64,000 bases of DNA from Chimaeribacter californicus (GCF_002858675.1 NZ_PJZF01000026.1:1-64000), one strand, 5' to 3'. Positions 29,163 to 38,018 are shown, numbered from the stretch's first letter. Notes: generated by a model not told the origin, from the sequence alone. Made by a program: numbers and translations.

Positions 29163-29984
29163 ATGTTGCCTGTAGAACGCCATCGCTTTATCGCCGACCT
29201 CCTCAGCCAACGGGGGCGGGTGCTGGTTCAGGAAGTGGCCGCGCTGTGCCGGATTTCGCTGGAGACCGTCCGCCGGGATCTGACGCTGCTGGAGCGGCGC
29301 GGGATATTGCAGCGCAGCCACGGCGGCGCGGTCTACATCGATTCCCCAAGCCCGGAGAAGCGCCCACTGCCGGGGCAGATTGAGCAGGGGGAGTCGTTCC
29401 GCCAGCGCAGCAACCAGGCGCCGGAGATGAAGACCCGCATCGCCAAGCGGGCACTGGGGTTTATTGAGCCGGGCGATTGCCTGCTGCTCGACAGCAGCTC
29501 CACCAGCTGGTTTCTGGCCCGCCAGATCCCGGACATCGAACTGGTGGTGCTGACCAATTCGCTGCACATCATCCAGACGCTGGCCGCCAAAGCCAATGTG
29601 CGCACCATCGGCCTCGGCGGCGAGTATTCAGCGAAGTATGAGGATTTCATCGGCGTGCTGGCCGAGCAGATGCTGAAGGAGTTTGTGATCAACAAAGTCT
29701 TCTTCTCCTGCCATGGCCTCAGCCCGGAGGGGGGCATCCGTGAGAGCAACGAGCACCATGCGCGGCTGAAGCAGCAGATGTTGCTGGCCTCGGAGCGCAA
29801 ATTCCTGCTGGCGGATGCCAGTAAATTTGGCCGCCGGTCATTCGCCCGTATCTGTCACTACCGCGAGATCGACACCCTGATCACCGACCGGCTGGATGAT
29901 GAGGAGTTCCGGCAGGAACTGGCCTGGAACAACGTGGATGTGATTGAGGTGGCCCCGGCCGCCCACCGCCGCCGGGGCGGCTGA
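29163..29984 (+). CDS. DeoR/GlpR-family transcriptional regulator
   Basis: The 273-residue protein begins with a DeoR-type winged HTH (VLVQEVAALCRISLETVRRD, residues about 20-39, and the wing RSHGGAV), followed by the DeoRC sugar-phosphate-sensing domain with DSSSTSWFLA, TNSLHIIQTL and LLADASKFGRRSF. Such proteins usually repress adjacent carbohydrate genes and are released by a phosphorylated sugar. It is the first gene of the operon, 57 bp before the binding-protein gene. An insertion of about 20 residues after the HTH (rich in Pro, Glu, Gln) is unusual in length. The ligand is not identifiable. Confidence 0.88.
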   Translation: MLPVERHRFIADLLSQRGRVLVQEVAALCRISLETVRRDLTLLERRGILQRSHGGAVYIDSPSPEKRPLPGQIEQGESFRQRSNQAPEMKTRIAKRALGFIEPGDCLLLDSSSTSWFLARQIPDIELVVLTNSLHIIQTLAAKANVRTIGLGGEYSAKYEDFIGVLAEQMLKEFVINKVFFSCHGLSPEGGIRESNEHHARLKQQMLLASERKFLLADASKFGRRSFARICHYREIDTLITDRLDDEEFRQELAWNNVDVIEVAPAAHRRRGG

Positions 29985-30041
29985 CCTTACCCCCGTGATC
30001 GCGACAGGTGGCATCCGGCCACCGCTTATGGAGAGAACATC

Positions 30042-31025
30042 ATGAAAAAATCGGTACTGGCCTGCTTGTTTGCCTCGGCGTTGTTGTCCTTGTCGGCGCA
30101 GGGCGCGGAGAAGATCCGCATGGGCGTGGTGGTGAAGATTGGCGGCATCCCGTGGTTTAACGCCATGGAGGCGGGTATCAAAAGTGAGGCGGCGAAACGC
30201 GGCATTGACGCCTGGCAGGTCGGGCCGACCGCCGCTGACCCGGCGTTGCAGGTGCGGGCGATTGAAGACCTGATCGCGCAGAAAGTGGATGTCATCGGCG
30301 TGGTGCCGAACGACGCCAAAGTGCTGGAGCCGGTGCTGAAACGCGCGCAGGCGGCGGGCATCAAGGTGATTGTGCACGAGTCGCCGGGGCAGAAGTTCGC
30401 CGACTGGGATTTCGAGCTGGTGGACGCCAAAGACCACGGCATCAACCATATGAAAGCGCTGGCCGCCTGCATGAAAGAGCAGGGCAAGTATGCGGTCTAC
30501 GTCGGCAGCCTCACGGTGCCGCTGCATAACCTCTGGGCGGACTCTGCCATCGACTACCAGAAAGCGCACTACCCGAATATGCAGATGGTGGCGGACAAGT
30601 TCGGCGTGGCCGAATCGCTGGATGACACCATGCGCACCACCAATGACCTGATGGCCAAATACCCGGATCTGAAAGGGGTGGTGGCGTTTGGTTCCCAGGG
30701 GCCGATCGGTGCCGGGCGCGCGGTGATGAACCGCGGCAAAACCAACGACATCTGCGTCATCGGGCCGTTCAGCCCCGGCCAGGGTGCGTCACTGGTGAAC
30801 CGCGGCGCGATCAAGGGCGGGTTCATCTGGAACCCGATGGTGGCGGGCGAGGTGTTTGTGCGGGTGGCGGACATGCTGGAGAAAGGTGAAAAAATCACCA
30901 ACGGCATGACCATCGAGGGCATGGGCAAGGTGAAAGTGGACGAGGCGACCCACACCATTCTGGGCAATGAAACCGAAAGCCTGGACAAAGCCAACCTGCC
31001 GAAACTGGTCAAAATGGGGCTGTAA
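30042..31025 (+). CDS. Sugar ABC transporter substrate-binding protein (LsrB/RbsB type)
   Basis: Periplasmic type-I binding protein of 327 residues with a 21-residue signal peptide ending SAQGA. Domain features are the ribose-type fold with VVKIGGIPWFNAME at strand 1, DVIGVVPND, and a C-terminal IEGMGKVKVDEATHTILGN segment that resembles the LsrB end. It is more like autoinducer-2 and rhamnose-type receptors than RbsB or AlsB. Downstream enzymes argue for a hexose or hexulose rather than AI-2 as the ligand. The ATPase gene begins two bases after the stop. Confidence 0.85.
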   Translation: MKKSVLACLFASALLSLSAQGAEKIRMGVVVKIGGIPWFNAMEAGIKSEAAKRGIDAWQVGPTAADPALQVRAIEDLIAQKVDVIGVVPNDAKVLEPVLKRAQAAGIKVIVHESPGQKFADWDFELVDAKDHGINHMKALAACMKEQGKYAVYVGSLTVPLHNLWADSAIDYQKAHYPNMQMVADKFGVAESLDDTMRTTNDLMAKYPDLKGVVAFGSQGPIGAGRAVMNRGKTNDICVIGPFSPGQGASLVNRGAIKGGFIWNPMVAGEVFVRVADMLEKGEKITNGMTIEGMGKVKVDEATHTILGNETESLDKANLPKLVKMGL

Positions 31026-31027
31026 TC

Positions 31028-32566
31028 ATGGCAATTGCTGACACTCTCCCGGCCGCTGCGCCTGCTGTTGCGCCCGGCACCGCGCCGCTCATTGACGTGC
31101 AGCACCTGTCGATGACCTTCGGCGGCCAGCGGGCGTTAAATGACATCAGCCTGACGCTGATGCCGGGCGAGGTGCACTGCCTCGCCGGTACCAACGGCTG
31201 CGGCAAAAGCACGCTGATCAAGGTGATTTCCGGCGTGTACCAGCCGGACGCCGGTTGCCGCATCACGTTGAATGGCGAGCAATTCCGCCGCCTGACGCCG
31301 GAGCAGGCCCGCGCGTTCGGCATTCAGGTGATCTACCAGGATTTGTCGCTGTTCCCTAACCTCACGGTGGCAGAGAACATCGCCTTCGAGCACAACCTGC
31401 ACGGGCTGTTTGGCTGGTTCCGCCCGGGGCGGTTGCGCGCCACCGCCGAACGCATCCTGACGGAGCTTAACTTCTCACTCGACCCGGAGAGTCTGGTCTC
31501 TGAGCTGCCGATTGCCCAGCGCCAGCAGGTGGCGATCTGCCGGGCGCTGGTGGCGGATGCCCGGCTGGTGATCATGGACGAGCCGACCGCCTCGCTGACC
31601 CGCACCGAGGTGAACCAGTTGCTGCGCACCGTACACTACCTGAAAAGCCGCGGCATCAGCGTGGTGTTCGTCAGCCACCGGCTGGATGAAGTGCTGGAGA
31701 TCTCCGACCGCGTCACGGTGATCCGCGACGGCAAGAAAGTCGGTACCTTCCCGGCGGCGGAGGTGAGCAGCCAGCGCCTCACAGAGCTGATGACCGGCCT
31801 GACGCTGGACTACAAGCTGAAAGGGGCGAACCGCCACGCCGGGCGCATCATGCTGGAGGTGGAAAAACTCAGCCGCGCCGGGCAGTACCAGGATGTCAGC
31901 TTCAAGCTGCATCAGGGTGAAGTGCTGGGGCTGTGCGGGCTGCTGGGTGCCGGGCGCACCGAGCTGGCGCTGAGCCTGTTCGGCATGACCCGGCCCGACA
32001 GCGGCAAAATCTACCTCGACAGCAAACCGGTACGGTTCCGCAGCCACGAAGACGCGATCAAAGCGGGCATCGGCTACGTCTCGGAAGACCGGCTGACGCT
32101 GGGGCTGGTGCTGCAACAGTCAGTGGCGGACAACACCGTGCTGGCGATCCTCGACCAGCTGCGCGGCCGTTTCCACCTGATTGATGAGTACCGCAAAAAC
32201 AAACTGATCCTGCAATGGATCGAAAAACTCGGGGTGAAAGTCAGCGACCCGAACCAGGCGATCGCCACCCTTTCCGGCGGCAACCAGCAAAAAATCGTGC
32301 TGGCGAAATGGGTGCTGACCCAGCCGAAAATCCTGATCCTCGACTCGCCCACCGTGGGCGTGGATGTCGGCGCCAAGGCCAGCATCTATGCGCTGATCCA
32401 CCAGCTGGCGGACGAGGGCATCTCAGTGCTGCTGATCTCGGACGAGGTGCCGGAAGTCTACTTCAACTGCGACCGGGTGCTGCACGTCAGCGAAGGCCGC
32501 ATCCTCGGCGAATACCTGCCGCAGAACATCAGCCAGCAACAGCTTGCGGAGGCGGTCAATGCTTGA
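31028..32566 (+). CDS. Sugar ABC transporter ATP-binding protein (RbsA/LsrA type)
   Basis: Cytoplasmic two-domain ATPase of 512 residues. The first NBD has Walker A GTNGCGKST near residue 57 and Walker B LVIMDEPTAS. The second has a relaxed Walker-A loop (GLLGAGRTE), a canonical signature LSGGNQQK, and Walker B LILDSPTVGVDVG, where Ser replaces the usual catalytic Glu. Such asymmetry is common in carbohydrate uptake type 2 ATPases. The stop overlaps the start of the first permease by 8 bp. Confidence 0.9.
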   Translation: MAIADTLPAAAPAVAPGTAPLIDVQHLSMTFGGQRALNDISLTLMPGEVHCLAGTNGCGKSTLIKVISGVYQPDAGCRITLNGEQFRRLTPEQARAFGIQVIYQDLSLFPNLTVAENIAFEHNLHGLFGWFRPGRLRATAERILTELNFSLDPESLVSELPIAQRQQVAICRALVADARLVIMDEPTASLTRTEVNQLLRTVHYLKSRGISVVFVSHRLDEVLEISDRVTVIRDGKKVGTFPAAEVSSQRLTELMTGLTLDYKLKGANRHAGRIMLEVEKLSRAGQYQDVSFKLHQGEVLGLCGLLGAGRTELALSLFGMTRPDSGKIYLDSKPVRFRSHEDAIKAGIGYVSEDRLTLGLVLQQSVADNTVLAILDQLRGRFHLIDEYRKNKLILQWIEKLGVKVSDPNQAIATLSGGNQQKIVLAKWVLTQPKILILDSPTVGVDVGAKASIYALIHQLADEGISVLLISDEVPEVYFNCDRVLHVSEGRILGEYLPQNISQQQLAEAVNA

Positions 32567-33623
32567 CGTTAACTCTCCTTTGCCGGTGAAAAACACCCCG
32601 GCCAAAAAAACGGTACCGGCCAAAAAAGCCAAGGCTAATCCGCTGCGCCGCCTGCTGCCGCGCCACAATGAAGGCTATCTCGCCTGGGTGCTGGTGGTGG
32701 TGGTGGTCACCTTCTCCCTGTTGAGCGACCAGTTTCTGACGCTGCAAAACCTGCTCGGCCTGAGCGAGAGCTACGCGGTGAGCGGCATCTTCGCCCTCGG
32801 GCTGTTTGTGGTGCTGGTGACCGGCGGCATCGACATCTCGTTCGCGGCGGTGGCCTCGGTGGTGCAGTACCTGATCGCCACCCTGGCAACCCATTACGGG
32901 CTGGCCAACCCGGCGCTGAGCATCGCGCTGGCGGTGGCGGCCGGGGCGCTGCTCGGCATGGTGAATGCGCTGCTGATCTACGGCCTGCGGATTGTCTCGA
33001 TCATCGTCACCATCAGTATGCAGGCGCTGCTGTTCGGCATGCTGATGTGGCTGACCAACGGCCGCAGCCTGTATGACCTGCCCGAATGGTGGACGATGCC
33101 GCTGCAGGTGCTGCCGTTTTCCGTCGGCGGCCAGGAATACCAGATTGGCCTGCCGCTGCTGGTGATGCTGGCGGTGGCGCTGTTCACCTGGCTCTTGCTT
33201 AACCGTACCCACCTCGGCCGCCAGCTGTTCGCCATGGGCGGCGATCAGGAGTCGGCCCGGCGCATCGGCATCCGCGTCGGGCTGCTGCACCTGTTCGCCT
33301 ACGGCTTCCTCGGCGCGATGGCCGCGCTCGGCGGGCTGGTGCAGGTCTACCGCGTCGGGGAAGTAGTGCCGAACGCGCTGGTCGGCGGTGAGCTGGATGT
33401 GCTGGCCGCGGCGGTGCTCGGCGGGGCCAGCCTCAACGGCGGCAAAGGCAGCGTGGTCGGCACGCTGATGGGCGTCTTCCTGATCGGCATGCTGAAAAAC
33501 GGCCTGAACCTGATCGGCGTCTCCAACTACTTCATGAACGTGGTGATCGGCATCGTGATCGTCGCCGCCATCACCGTGACCCACTACAAAAAGCGCAAAG
33601 AGACCGATGTCGGCTTTGTGTGA
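32559..33623 (+). CDS. Sugar ABC transporter permease 1
   Basis: BPD_transp_2 family membrane subunit of 354 residues. A Lys/Pro-rich N-terminal tail (about 40 residues) precedes eight to ten hydrophobic segments; the EAA-like loop lies near ALVGGELDVLAAAVLGGASLNGG (shown in part), conserved in RbsC/LsrC proteins. The ATG at 32559 is chosen because it overlaps the ATPase stop, the usual coupling in these operons. A second distinct permease follows, so the channel is probably a heterodimer as in LsrCD. Confidence 0.88.
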   Translation: MLDVNSPLPVKNTPAKKTVPAKKAKANPLRRLLPRHNEGYLAWVLVVVVVTFSLLSDQFLTLQNLLGLSESYAVSGIFALGLFVVLVTGGIDISFAAVASVVQYLIATLATHYGLANPALSIALAVAAGALLGMVNALLIYGLRIVSIIVTISMQALLFGMLMWLTNGRSLYDLPEWWTMPLQVLPFSVGGQEYQIGLPLLVMLAVALFTWLLLNRTHLGRQLFAMGGDQESARRIGIRVGLLHLFAYGFLGAMAALGGLVQVYRVGEVVPNALVGGELDVLAAAVLGGASLNGGKGSVVGTLMGVFLIGMLKNGLNLIGVSNYFMNVVIGIVIVAAITVTHYKKRKETDVGFV

Positions 33624-33642
33624 TGACGTAACCGGAGGAGTG

Positions 33643-34662
33643 ATGTTCAAACAGATCAACAAGGTGGACGGTACCACCCGCAGCCTGCTTGGGTTGCTGG
33701 TGCTGGTCATCGCCGGCTTCACCCTGGCGCTGCCGGGGCAGTTCTTCAACGGCGGCACCTTTATGAGCGTGGCGTTCCAGCTGCCGGAACTCGGGCTGCT
33801 GACGCTGGCGATGTTCATCCCGATCCTCAGCGGCGGCCTGAACCTGTGCATTATCGCCACCGCCAACCTCACCAGCCTGCTGATGGCCTGGGTATTCCTG
33901 ACCTGGATGCCGCCGGAGGCGGGGCTGGCGATGCAGGCGCTGTGGCTGGTGCTCGCGCTGGCCGGGGCGATGCTGCTGGCGGCCGCGATCGGTGTGTTCA
34001 CCGGGGCGCTGGTGGCGTACATCGGCGCGCACCCGATTCTGGTGACGCTCGCCACCATGACCATGGTGAACGGCCTCGGCATCTACCTGACACGCGGCGC
34101 GGCGCTAAGCGGCATGCCGGAGATTGTGCGCTTCATCGGCGCGGAAACCGTATTGGGGATGCCGGTGCCGCTGATCATCTTCCTGCTCACTGCCGCGCTG
34201 CTGGCGCTGTTCCTGGAGAAGACCCGGCTCGGCAAAACCATCTACATGAGCGGCAGCAACATCAATGCCACCCACTTCAGCGGCGTGAACACCCACCGGG
34301 TGCTGATGGCGATCTACATGATCTCCAGCCTGCTCTGCGTGATCGCCGGGCTGGTGATGATGGCGCGCTTTAACTCTGCCCGTATGGGCTACGGCGACTC
34401 CTACCTGTTGCTGACGGTGCTGGCGATCATCCTCGGCGGCACCGATCCGTTCGGCGGCTTCGGCCGCGTCAGCGGCGTGGTGCTGGCGCTGATCGTCTTA
34501 CAGGTGATCGCCACCGGCCTTAACCTGCTTAACGTCAGCCCGCACTTCAGCCTGGCGATGTGGGGCGCAGTGCTGATCCTGGTGCTGGCCGGCAAATTCT
34601 TCCGCCAGCACTACCTGCAACGGCGGGCGGTGCGCCGCAGCGCCGCGCAGGCCCGGCGCTGA
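33643..34662 (+). CDS. Sugar ABC transporter permease 2
   Basis: Second BPD_transp_2 permease, 339 residues, only distantly similar to the first. The ATG at 33643 is preceded by CCGGAGGAG. Multiple hydrophobic helices are visible, with the conserved cytoplasmic loop near LLLTVLAIILGGTDPFGGFG. It sits 19 bp after permease 1 and 44 bp before the epimerase gene. LsrD and YjfF are the nearest known analogues in role. Confidence 0.88.
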   Translation: MFKQINKVDGTTRSLLGLLVLVIAGFTLALPGQFFNGGTFMSVAFQLPELGLLTLAMFIPILSGGLNLCIIATANLTSLLMAWVFLTWMPPEAGLAMQALWLVLALAGAMLLAAAIGVFTGALVAYIGAHPILVTLATMTMVNGLGIYLTRGAALSGMPEIVRFIGAETVLGMPVPLIIFLLTAALLALFLEKTRLGKTIYMSGSNINATHFSGVNTHRVLMAIYMISSLLCVIAGLVMMARFNSARMGYGDSYLLLTVLAIILGGTDPFGGFGRVSGVVLALIVLQVIATGLNLLNVSPHFSLAMWGAVLILVLAGKFFRQHYLQRRAVRRSAAQARR

Positions 34663-34706
34663 CCCTTTACCTTTCACCTTATCCGTTACCCCTGGGGACA
34701 TTGATC

Positions 34707-35378
34707 ATGGATTACAAAATTTCGCCCTCGCTGATGTGCATGAACCTGATGGAGATCCGCCAGCAGCTGGCAGTGCTCAACCGCCGCGCCGACATGCTGC
34801 ACATCGACATCATGGACGGCCACTACGTGAAGAACATCACCCTGTCGCCGTTCTTTATCCAGCAGATCCGCCCGCACACCCCGCTGGTGCTGGATGTGCA
34901 CCTGATGGTGGAAAACCCCACCGATTTCATCGTGCCGATTGCCGAGGCCGGGGCGGACTTTATCTGCCCCCATGCCGAAACCATTAACCGCGACGCCTTC
35001 CGCGTGATCAACCAGATCCGCGCGCTGGGTAAACAGGTCGGCGTGGTGCTCAACCCGGCGACACCGGTGGGGTTCCTGCGCCACTACATTCACCTGCTGG
35101 ATAAGGTAACCGTGATGACGGTGGACCCAGGCTACGCCGGGCAGCCGTTTATCCCGGAGATGCTGGAGAAGATCCGGGAGCTGCGTGACCTGAAGCGCGA
35201 ACACAACTACCGCTACCTGATCGAGATCGACGGCTCCTGCAACACCGGCACCTACCACGACCTGATGGCCGCCGGGGCGGAAGTGCTGATCGTCGGCAGT
35301 TCCGGCCTGTTCAACCTCGACAGCGATCTGGATGCGGCCTGGGACAAAATGCTCGATCACATGCGCCGGGCGGCGTAA
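34707..35378 (+). CDS. Allulose-6-phosphate 3-epimerase-like protein (AlsE/Rpe family)
   Basis: TIM-barrel ketose-phosphate 3-epimerase of 223 residues. Metal and catalytic residues are in KISPSLMCMN, LHIDIMDGHYV (Asp), DVHLMVENP (His), and the VDPGYAGQPFIPEMLEKI phosphate region, with the second Asp in IEIDGSCN. SPSLMCMN and TLSPFF match AlsE rather than Rpe, suggesting allulose 6-phosphate to fructose 6-phosphate. The ATG at 34707 was chosen by similarity. Because rpiA and a core rpe are separate, this copy is catabolic by inference. Confidence 0.8.
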   Translation: MDYKISPSLMCMNLMEIRQQLAVLNRRADMLHIDIMDGHYVKNITLSPFFIQQIRPHTPLVLDVHLMVENPTDFIVPIAEAGADFICPHAETINRDAFRVINQIRALGKQVGVVLNPATPVGFLRHYIHLLDKVTVMTVDPGYAGQPFIPEMLEKIRELRDLKREHNYRYLIEIDGSCNTGTYHDLMAAGAEVLIVGSSGLFNLDSDLDAAWDKMLDHMRRAA

Positions 35379-35392
35379 ACGCGGAGAGGCGT

Positions 35393-36301
35393 ATGCAGCA
35401 ATTTCTTGGGGTCGATATCGGCGGTACGCACACCCGGCTGATCGTGATGGATGCACAGCAGCAGTTCAGCGGCTACCGCAAGGTGAAAACCGCCGACTGG
35501 GCGCAGCAGCCGCAGCCGTTGCAGGGGCTGAATGACCTGATTGGCGCGGCGCTGCCTGACCGGGGCGAAACGCGGGTGATGCTCGGGCTGCCGGGCATCT
35601 TGTCCCGCGACCGGGCGCGGGTGCTGTCACTGCCGTTTATCCCGGCGCTGAATGACCAGCCAGTGGCGGCGCAACTGGCGCAGGCGCTGGGCGTGGAGGT
35701 GCGCATGGACAAGGACGTTAACCACCTGATGTGGTGGGACTTAACCCGCCTGCCGCAACTGCCGCGCGTGGCGGCCGGGGTCTACCTCGGCACCGGCATG
35801 GGCAACAGCCTGTGGCTGGACGGCGCGTTTTACCACGGCGCGCACGGGGCGGCAGGCGAGCTGGGGCACATTCCCTGGCCGGGGCTGGCGACGCAGTGCC
35901 GCTGCGGCAAACAGGGCTGCGTGGAGAGCATTACCGCCGGGCACTGGCTGGCGGCGTGGGCGGCGGAACACGCGCCGCACACCGCCCTGGGCGCGCTGTT
36001 TGCGGAACAGGGCGCACACCCCGATTTGCAGGCATTTATCACCCGGCTGGCACAGGCGATCGCCACTGAGATGAACATCCTTGATCCGGAGCATCTGGTG
36101 CTGGGCGGCGGCGTGCTGGCGATGCCGGGCTTCCCGCAGGCGGCGCTGGTGGCGCAGATCCGCGCCCACCTGCGCGCGCCGCAACCGGCCGGCGGGCTTG
36201 CGATCACCTTCAGCGATGTCACCGATGAGACCGGCTGCCGCGGTGCCTGTCTGGCGGCCGCGCGCGATCCGCTTTTTTCCGGCAGCAGGAGGCAGGCATG
36301 A
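35393..36301 (+). CDS. ROK-family sugar kinase (AlsK-like)
   Basis: The 302-residue protein has the ROK phosphate loop VDIGGTHTR at residues 7-15, an Asp-containing catalytic region (MDKDVNHLMWWDL), GAAGELGHIPW, and the zinc-binding CRCGKQGCVES. Its organisation and residues resemble E. coli AlsK, an allose kinase. It starts 14 bp after the epimerase and overlaps the next gene by 4 bp. The true substrate could be allose, allulose or another hexose. Confidence 0.82.
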   Translation: MQQFLGVDIGGTHTRLIVMDAQQQFSGYRKVKTADWAQQPQPLQGLNDLIGAALPDRGETRVMLGLPGILSRDRARVLSLPFIPALNDQPVAAQLAQALGVEVRMDKDVNHLMWWDLTRLPQLPRVAAGVYLGTGMGNSLWLDGAFYHGAHGAAGELGHIPWPGLATQCRCGKQGCVESITAGHWLAAWAAEHAPHTALGALFAEQGAHPDLQAFITRLAQAIATEMNILDPEHLVLGGGVLAMPGFPQAALVAQIRAHLRAPQPAGGLAITFSDVTDETGCRGACLAAARDPLFSGSRRQA

Positions 36302-37224
36302 GCAACAAAGTATGCGTTTTTGGATCCTTTAACCTGGATATCGTGGCCGGGATGGCGCGCTTCCCGCAGCCGGGCGAATCCCTGATTGCGCGCACCAGCA
36401 TGATGGGCGCGGGCGGCAAAGGGGCCAACCAGGCGATTGCGGCACTCCGGGCGGGCGCGCGGGTGCATTATATTGGGAAAGTGGGGCGCGACGATTTCGG
36501 CCAGTTTGCCCGCCGCCACCTCGACAGCGCCGGGTTTGACGCGGTAACGCTGTTCTCCACCGGCGAGCGGCCTACCGGCAATGCGCTGATTTACGTGGCG
36601 GGCGAAGACGCGGAGAACATGATCGCGGTGGACCCCGGCGCTAACCTCACCGTCACCGATCAGGAGATTGACCAGTGCCGCCCGGCGATTGCGGCGGCGG
36701 ATATTTTGCTGACCCAACTGGAGAATAACCTCTCGGCGGTGACGCGGGCGATTGCGCTGGCGCGGGAGGCGGGCACGCCGGTGATCCTCAACCCCGCGCC
36801 GTTCCAGCCGGTGCCGGACGCGCTGTTAACGCAGCTGTTCCTGCTGACGCCGAACGCCACGGAGTGCTCGTTGCTGAGCGGCGTCACGGTCACGGATGTG
36901 GCGTCCGCCCGGCAGGCGGCGGGGGTGCTGCACCGTAAAGGCGTCACGGCGCTGATTATCACGCTCGGCACCCAGGGCGCGCTGTTGTCACTGGACGGTG
37001 AGACTACGCTTATCCCGGCGTGCCGCGCCATACCGGTGGACACCACCGGCGCGGGGGACGCGTTTAACGGCGCGCTGGCGGCGCAGCTGGCGGCCGGGGC
37101 GGCCCTGCCGCAGGCGGCGCAGTTTGCCTCCGCCTATGCGGCGGTCTGCGTGGAACGCCCCGGTGCCGCCGCCTCCATGCCGGACTACGCGGAGGCGCTG
37201 GCGCGCCAGCAGGCCTGCGCCTGA
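36298..37224 (+). CDS. PfkB-family carbohydrate kinase (ribokinase-like)
   Basis: The 308-residue protein shows the N-terminal PfkB signature region GAGGKGANQAIAALRAGA and the C-terminal signature DTTGAGDAFNGALAA with its catalytic Asp. Its overall pattern follows ribokinase (NLDIVAGMARFPQPGES). It overlaps the ROK gene in an ATGA junction. Two kinases of different folds in one operon suggest two phosphorylatable substrates, for example an aldose and its ketose. There is no ribose-specific evidence. Confidence 0.82.
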   Translation: MSNKVCVFGSFNLDIVAGMARFPQPGESLIARTSMMGAGGKGANQAIAALRAGARVHYIGKVGRDDFGQFARRHLDSAGFDAVTLFSTGERPTGNALIYVAGEDAENMIAVDPGANLTVTDQEIDQCRPAIAAADILLTQLENNLSAVTRAIALAREAGTPVILNPAPFQPVPDALLTQLFLLTPNATECSLLSGVTVTDVASARQAAGVLHRKGVTALIITLGTQGALLSLDGETTLIPACRAIPVDTTGAGDAFNGALAAQLAAGAALPQAAQFASAYAAVCVERPGAAASMPDYAEALARQQACA

Positions 37225-37225
37225 C

Positions 37226-37298
37226 GCGCTGTTTTCATCCTGCGCAGGGGCGTTGTTTCATCCTGCGCGAGGGAGGGCGTTATTTCAGCCAGCCCTGC
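37226..37298. repeat. Three imperfect tandem units at the pfkB-like/HD-gene junction
   Basis: Units of about 24 bp start near 37227, 37251 and 37277. Each has a core CG(C/T)T(G/A)TTTCA(T/G)CC. The third unit covers the stop codon and last codons of the HD-domain gene (minus strand), so the two others look like copies of that gene's 3' end. Confidence 0.6.
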
Positions 37299-37888
37299 TG
37301 GTGGGCGGCGTGCAGGTGGGTTTCCAGATAGCGCCACAGCTCCGGGTGCACCTCGCCGATAAAGGCGTTGCGGCTCAGTACTTGCTCCAGTCGCACGCCA
37401 TTTTCCACCCAGCTCTGGCCCCGGTTGTTCAGGTTCATGATCACCGGCAGCACCCGGTCAATCAGCAACGCAAAACGCGCTTCCGGCGTCTCGCCCTGTT
37501 CATACTCATGCCATAAACTCAGGAAATGGCTGCCCTGCGGCTCCGGCAACAGCCCGAACAGCCGCACCGCCGCCGCCTGCTCTTTCTCCTGCACCGCCGC
37601 CCGCCCGGCGAGGTCATACACCAGCACATCCCCCGCGTCGATCTCCACGATGTCATGCAGCAGCGCCATCTGAATCACTTTCGGCAGGTCAATCGCCTCC
37701 CCGGCGTAGGGTGCCAGGCTCATCGCCGCCACCGCAAAGTGCCAGCTGTGTTCGGCGGAGTTCTCCTGCCGGGTGGTGCCGAGCACTTTGGTGCGGCGCT
37801 CTACGGTTTTGAGTTTGTCGATCTCCATCAGGAAATGGAACACTTCAGTCATGGAACCAAAATCAAGGGCAGGGGATATCAAAGACAT
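37280..37888 (-). CDS. HD-domain hydrolase (YfbR/HDDC2-like)
   Basis: The 202-residue helical protein has the metal-binding HD pattern: the first His in RQENSAEHSWHFA, the HD pair in LLHDIVEIDAGD, and a later Asp in LLIDRVLPVI. This set is typical of YfbR-like 5'-deoxynucleotidases and the HDDC2 family, which hydrolyse nucleoside monophosphates. The specific substrate is not known. It is convergent with the sugar operon and divergent from trhA. Confidence 0.8.
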   Translation of the reverse strand: MSLISPALDFGSMTEVFHFLMEIDKLKTVERRTKVLGTTRQENSAEHSWHFAVAAMSLAPYAGEAIDLPKVIQMALLHDIVEIDAGDVLVYDLAGRAAVQEKEQAAAVRLFGLLPEPQGSHFLSLWHEYEQGETPEARFALLIDRVLPVIMNLNNRGQSWVENGVRLEQVLSRNAFIGEVHPELWRYLETHLHAAHQQGWLK

Positions 37889-38000
37889 AGCGACTCCAGA
37901 GCAAGCAGTGAAAACAGTTATTCCGATAATGTCGGGTATTTCGTTAACAGGGAGTATTTCGTTAACGGTGAATTGTTACAAGGTTTCGCCATTTATTTTA

Positions 38001-38018
38001 AGCGTACACGTGTACACT
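38001..38018. promoter_or_regulatory. FabR-type operator upstream of trhA
   Basis: AGCGTACACGTGTACACT contains the 12-bp palindrome GTACACGTGTAC and resembles FabR (YijC) sites of fabA and fabB. In E. coli, FabR sites were predicted upstream of fabA, fabB and yqfA (trhA), so the position fits. FabR represses unsaturated fatty acid synthesis genes. Motif-based call. Confidence 0.6.

Noticed and set aside
30042-34662. lsr operon for autoinducer-2
   Set aside because: The receptor and permeases are Lsr-like, but LsrK, LsrR, LsrF and LsrG partners are absent and the enzymes are of allose/allulose type.
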